Assembly (NCBI GenBank): GCA_030632545.1
Contig: DAOVUO010000079.1
Span: 1-8,760, forward strand
From: Bacteroidales bacterium
Lineage (GTDB): Bacteria > Bacteroidota > Bacteroidia > Bacteroidales > DYOH01
DNA length: 8,760 nt
Reading direction: 5' to 3'
This document shows positions 6,498 to 8,760 of this stretch, piece by piece. Each line of letters begins with the position of its first letter. Position 1 is the first letter of the stretch. Made by a program: the position numbers and the translations under genes. The notes under the pieces are model-generated. The model saw only the letters and a list, made by a program, of their open reading frames with translations, did no database searches and was not told the DNA's origin.

Positions 6498-8760
6498 TTA
6501 TTTTGTTTTCTCTTTTTCCGATAGTTTCTCTTTTTCCGATGTTTTCTCTTTTTCTGATGATTTTTCTTTTTCCAATGTTTTCTCTTCTTCTGATGATTTT
6601 TCTTTTTCTAATGTTTTCTCTTTTTCCGATAGTTTCTCTTTTTCCAATGGTTTTTCTTTTTCTAATTGCTTCTCTTTTTCCAATGGTATATCTTTTTCTG
6701 ATGTTTTCTCTTTTTCCGATGGTTTATCTTTTTTAAAACCTTTTGATACTGTTTTCATTTCTATACCAGTTACTACAATTTCAGCTCTTCTGTTCTCTTG
6801 ATGTAATTTTTCTGAGCAGGAAACACCATCTTTGCAATGGTTTTTTAATCTGGTTTCACCGTATCCAACTCCACTTATTCTTTTTGCAGAAATATTTTTA
6901 CTTGAAATATAATTTGCAGCAGCAGTGGCACGTCTTTGCGAAAGTGCTTGATTGCTCGATGATCTGCCCCTTGCGTCGGTGTGCGCACCAAACTCTAAAC
7001 TTAAGCCTGGGTTATCAATTAATAGCTGAATAACTTCTTCGTCAAGGGTTTTAGCAGCATCTGGTCTAATGTTGTGTTTCCCTAGATTGTAAAAAATTTC
7101 AACTTCAATAGTTTGTCCAATACGCATACTATCAAGTTCAATAATTTCTTTCATTTTTATAACCTGTGGTTTAATGCCTTCAGTTGTTATAAAAGCTGTT
7201 CTAACTAAAAAGCTGTCCTTCATAATTATAACTTTGTACTTATGGCTCTCTTCTAAAGGAAAATGAAATTTTCCATTTTTACTAGTAAGCACATATCCAA
7301 GTCTTTCTACCTCATTATCTGAAAGAATAACATCAACACTATCAACAGGAATTTCACTATTTCGATAAACTATTATACCCTCAAGTGCATAAGGCAACAT
7401 TTTAAGTAAAACAGTTTTTCTTATCGTATCATTTGTTATATTAAAGGTAGATATTTCATCAATTTTATCGTAGTAATCTTCCTTTGTACAGGCTACTGTA
7501 TATTCATTGTCATCAATTAAGTTAAAGAAAAACTTGCCAGTTTCATTACTGAAAGTACTGTCGATAGCCAGCTCAACATCTTTTTTGTACAAATAAATTT
7601 TTACATTTGCCAAGCTATCCTTATTTCTTTTTCGTTTTGTTTGTCCAATAAAATAGTTTACATTGTCTAATACATTAAAAATAATAGCACCAGTATCACA
7701 AGCCATTGGTTCACCACCATCGTCACAAATTACATAATTCATGGTTTCTATTCCAAAGAAATTTGTTTTTGGGGTATATGTCACTACATTAGAATCTAAT
7801 TTTAACGTACTACCATTTGTGCTTAGTGGGTCTACATAATGGATGTAGAAATTTGGTAAATCGCCAGCCGAATCGTTTATAATAATATTTATAGGAATAT
7901 CTATTGTGTTTTTTGCAATAACAAAACTGTCATTAATCGCAATTGGGGGTTTTCTAAGGTATTCAAATCTAAATATATCATCGTCTTTACCAATATTTCT
8001 GTTAGATGAAAAATATCCAATTCGTTTATTTCCTTGGGTAATCAATCCAAAATCATCTTTACTACTATTTACAGGTGATCCAATATTTCTGATTTTATCA
8101 AATTTGTCATTATTTTTGGAGGAGTAAAAAATATCTAAACCACCAAGACCTTCGTGTCCATCTGAGGCAAAAAAGAGAGTTTCATCATCTGTAATGAACG
8201 GAAACATTTCGTTTCCTTCGGAATTTATTTTTTTTCCCAAATTAATTGGCGCACTCCATTCACTACTATCTTTTTCGAGTTTATAAATATCTGTTCCACC
8301 AATTCCATTTGGCATATCTGATGCAAAATAAAGTGTTTGACCATCTGCACTAAGCGTAGGATGCGCACAGGAGTATTCTTTATTATTTATATCTAATTCA
8401 GTAAAATTTGTCCATTGTCCGTTTTTATATTTAACTGTTAAAATTTGCAAATTTCGCTTATCTGTATTGCTTTTCCCTTTTTTACCCATAATAGGGTTGT
8501 TTCTAGTAAAATAGAGTATGCTGTCGGGGGGATAAAACGACATTGGCCCTTCGTGATATTTTGTGCCAAATGATTCTGATAGTTCATTTACTTTGGAGAA
8601 TTCACCAGCACTATCTATATGTGTTTCGTAAAGACTGTAATAGGCTTGGTCAGTCCAACCACTTTTTTTTCGTGTGGATGTATCACGAGATGAGACGAAT
8701 AAAATGGAATCATTATAATAGGCTGGACTAAATTCTGCAAATGGTGTATTTATATCCAAT
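6498..8760 (-). CDS. PorE-like OmpA-family protein: PD40 propeller, Ig-like, regulatory domains, peptidoglycan-binding OmpA domain (5' partial)
   Basis: The frame is open to the window edge. The first complete codon (8759-8757) is TTG read as Leu, not a demonstrated start, so the N-terminus is missing. Residues are counted from there (753). Residues 11-266 carry five PD40/WD40-like blades (SPAYYNDSILFVSSR, HPTLSADGQTLYFASD, FPFITDDETLFFASD, FGLITQGNKRIGYFSS). Residues 271-365 form a cadherin-like Ig domain (NDSAGD, YTPKTNFFGIETMNYVICDD). Residues 369-453 and 456-537 are two carboxypeptidase regulatory-like domains. Residues about 549-666 are an OmpA C-terminal domain. Asp595 in HTDARG and Arg610 in LSQRRA have the same spacing as the diaminopimelate-binding pair of E. 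coli OmpA, so it should bind peptidoglycan. A Lys/Glu hexapeptide tail follows. The PD40-CRD-OmpA order is that of PorE, which ties the T9SS to peptidoglycan; many Bacteroidota have several such paralogues, so the exact role is open. Confidence 0.85.
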   Translation of the reverse strand, partial: LDINTPFAEFSPAYYNDSILFVSSRDTSTRKKSGWTDQAYYSLYETHIDSAGEFSKVNELSESFGTKYHEGPMSFYPPDSILYFTRNNPIMGKKGKSNTDKRNLQILTVKYKNGQWTNFTELDINNKEYSCAHPTLSADGQTLYFASDMPNGIGGTDIYKLEKDSSEWSAPINLGKKINSEGNEMFPFITDDETLFFASDGHEGLGGLDIFYSSKNNDKFDKIRNIGSPVNSSKDDFGLITQGNKRIGYFSSNRNIGKDDDIFRFEYLRKPPIAINDSFVIAKNTIDIPINIIINDSAGDLPNFYIHYVDPLSTNGSTLKLDSNVVTYTPKTNFFGIETMNYVICDDGGEPMACDTGAIIFNVLDNVNYFIGQTKRKRNKDSLANVKIYLYKKDVELAIDSTFSNETGKFFFNLIDDNEYTVACTKEDYYDKIDEISTFNITNDTIRKTVLLKMLPYALEGIIVYRNSEIPVDSVDVILSDNEVERLGYVLTSKNGKFHFPLEESHKYKVIIMKDSFLVRTAFITTEGIKPQVIKMKEIIELDSMRIGQTIEVEIFYNLGKHNIRPDAAKTLDEEVIQLLIDNPGLSLEFGAHTDARGRSSSNQALSQRRATAAANYISSKNISAKRISGVGYGETRLKNHCKDGVSCSEKLHQENRRAEIVVTGIEMKTVSKGFKKDKPSEKEKTSEKDIPLEKEKQLEKEKPLEKEKLSEKEKTLEKEKSSEEEKTLEKEKSSEKEKTSEKEKLSEKEKTK
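6504..6719 (-). repeat. 18-bp minisatellite, 12 units, coding a Lys/Glu hexapeptide tail
   Basis: Twelve consecutive 18-base units encode variants of [SL]-E-K-E-K-[TSLPQ] (for example SEKEKT, LEKEKS, LEKEKP, with SEKDIP and SEEEKT as degenerate copies). They lie at the extreme C-terminus of the OmpA-family protein, after the peptidoglycan-binding domain and before a final Lys and TAA. Because 18 is a multiple of 3, gain or loss of units keeps the frame. Confidence 0.9.

Noticed and set aside
6504..6719. CRISPR-like array
   Set aside because: Units are contiguous 18-mers with no spacers and are in frame with a protein tail.
6482..6736. Hydrophobic + strand ORF with repeated Phe/Leu/Met/Pro
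   Set aside because: It is the antisense reading of the Lys/Glu repeat; its repetitive hydrophobic composition is a by-product of the 18-bp units.
6743..7033. + strand ORF of 96 codons
   Set aside because: Antisense to the OmpA domain, whose binding residues are intact in the minus-strand frame.
7906..8731. Two short + strand ORFs (7906-8127 and 8543-8731)
   Set aside because: Antisense to PD40 blades of the OmpA-family gene; no independent support.

Overview
The window reads as a stretch of a low-GC (roughly one third G+C by eye) member of the Bacteroidota. The support is a type IX secretion system (T9SS) C-terminal sorting domain on a large cadherin-like surface protein, an OmpA/PD40/carboxypeptidase-regulatory-domain protein of the PorE-like type, a DUF4384/LPP20-type secreted protein, a FloA whose SPFH domain and C-terminal region match the Bacteroidota type, AT-rich translation leaders without clear Shine-Dalgarno sequences, and promoter-like TAnnTTTG elements. 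No RNA gene, insertion sequence, CRISPR array or plasmid/phage hallmark was found.

Layout. On the + strand, 1-1210 is the 3' part of a secreted protein made of tandem cadherin/dystroglycan-type Ig domains and ending in a T9SS sorting domain. It converges on four minus-strand genes and shares a bidirectional hairpin terminator (1225-1257) with them. In transcription order, the minus-strand genes are: a 5'-truncated outer-membrane/peptidoglycan-anchoring protein (8760-6498) with a repetitive Lys/Glu tail and its own terminator; a monocistronic secreted LPP20/FlgO-like/DUF4384 protein (6315-4774) with its own terminator; and a two-gene operon (4570-2891, then 2867-1257) separated by only 23 bases.

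The two-gene operon is the most unusual content. The second gene encodes a recognisable flotillin-like FloA that has been rebuilt. It has an extra N-terminal membrane segment with a Thr-rich linker, six copies of a 32-residue unit between membrane and SPFH domain (ordinary FloA has two), a shortened coiled coil, and a His/Asp-rich tail. The first gene encodes a strongly diverged FloA paralogue. It keeps the repeat units and a degenerate SPFH domain, has an added domain of about 140 residues between two membrane segments, lacks the coiled coil completely, and also ends in a His-containing tail. I infer that the two proteins form a hetero-oligomeric membrane scaffold. The usual FloA partner NfeD is not seen in this window.

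The remaining genes are cell-envelope genes: a peptidoglycan-bound OmpA-like protein, a secreted protein of unknown function, and a cargo protein of the T9SS. All functional links between them and the FloA pair are inference from proximity only; terminators separate the transcription units.
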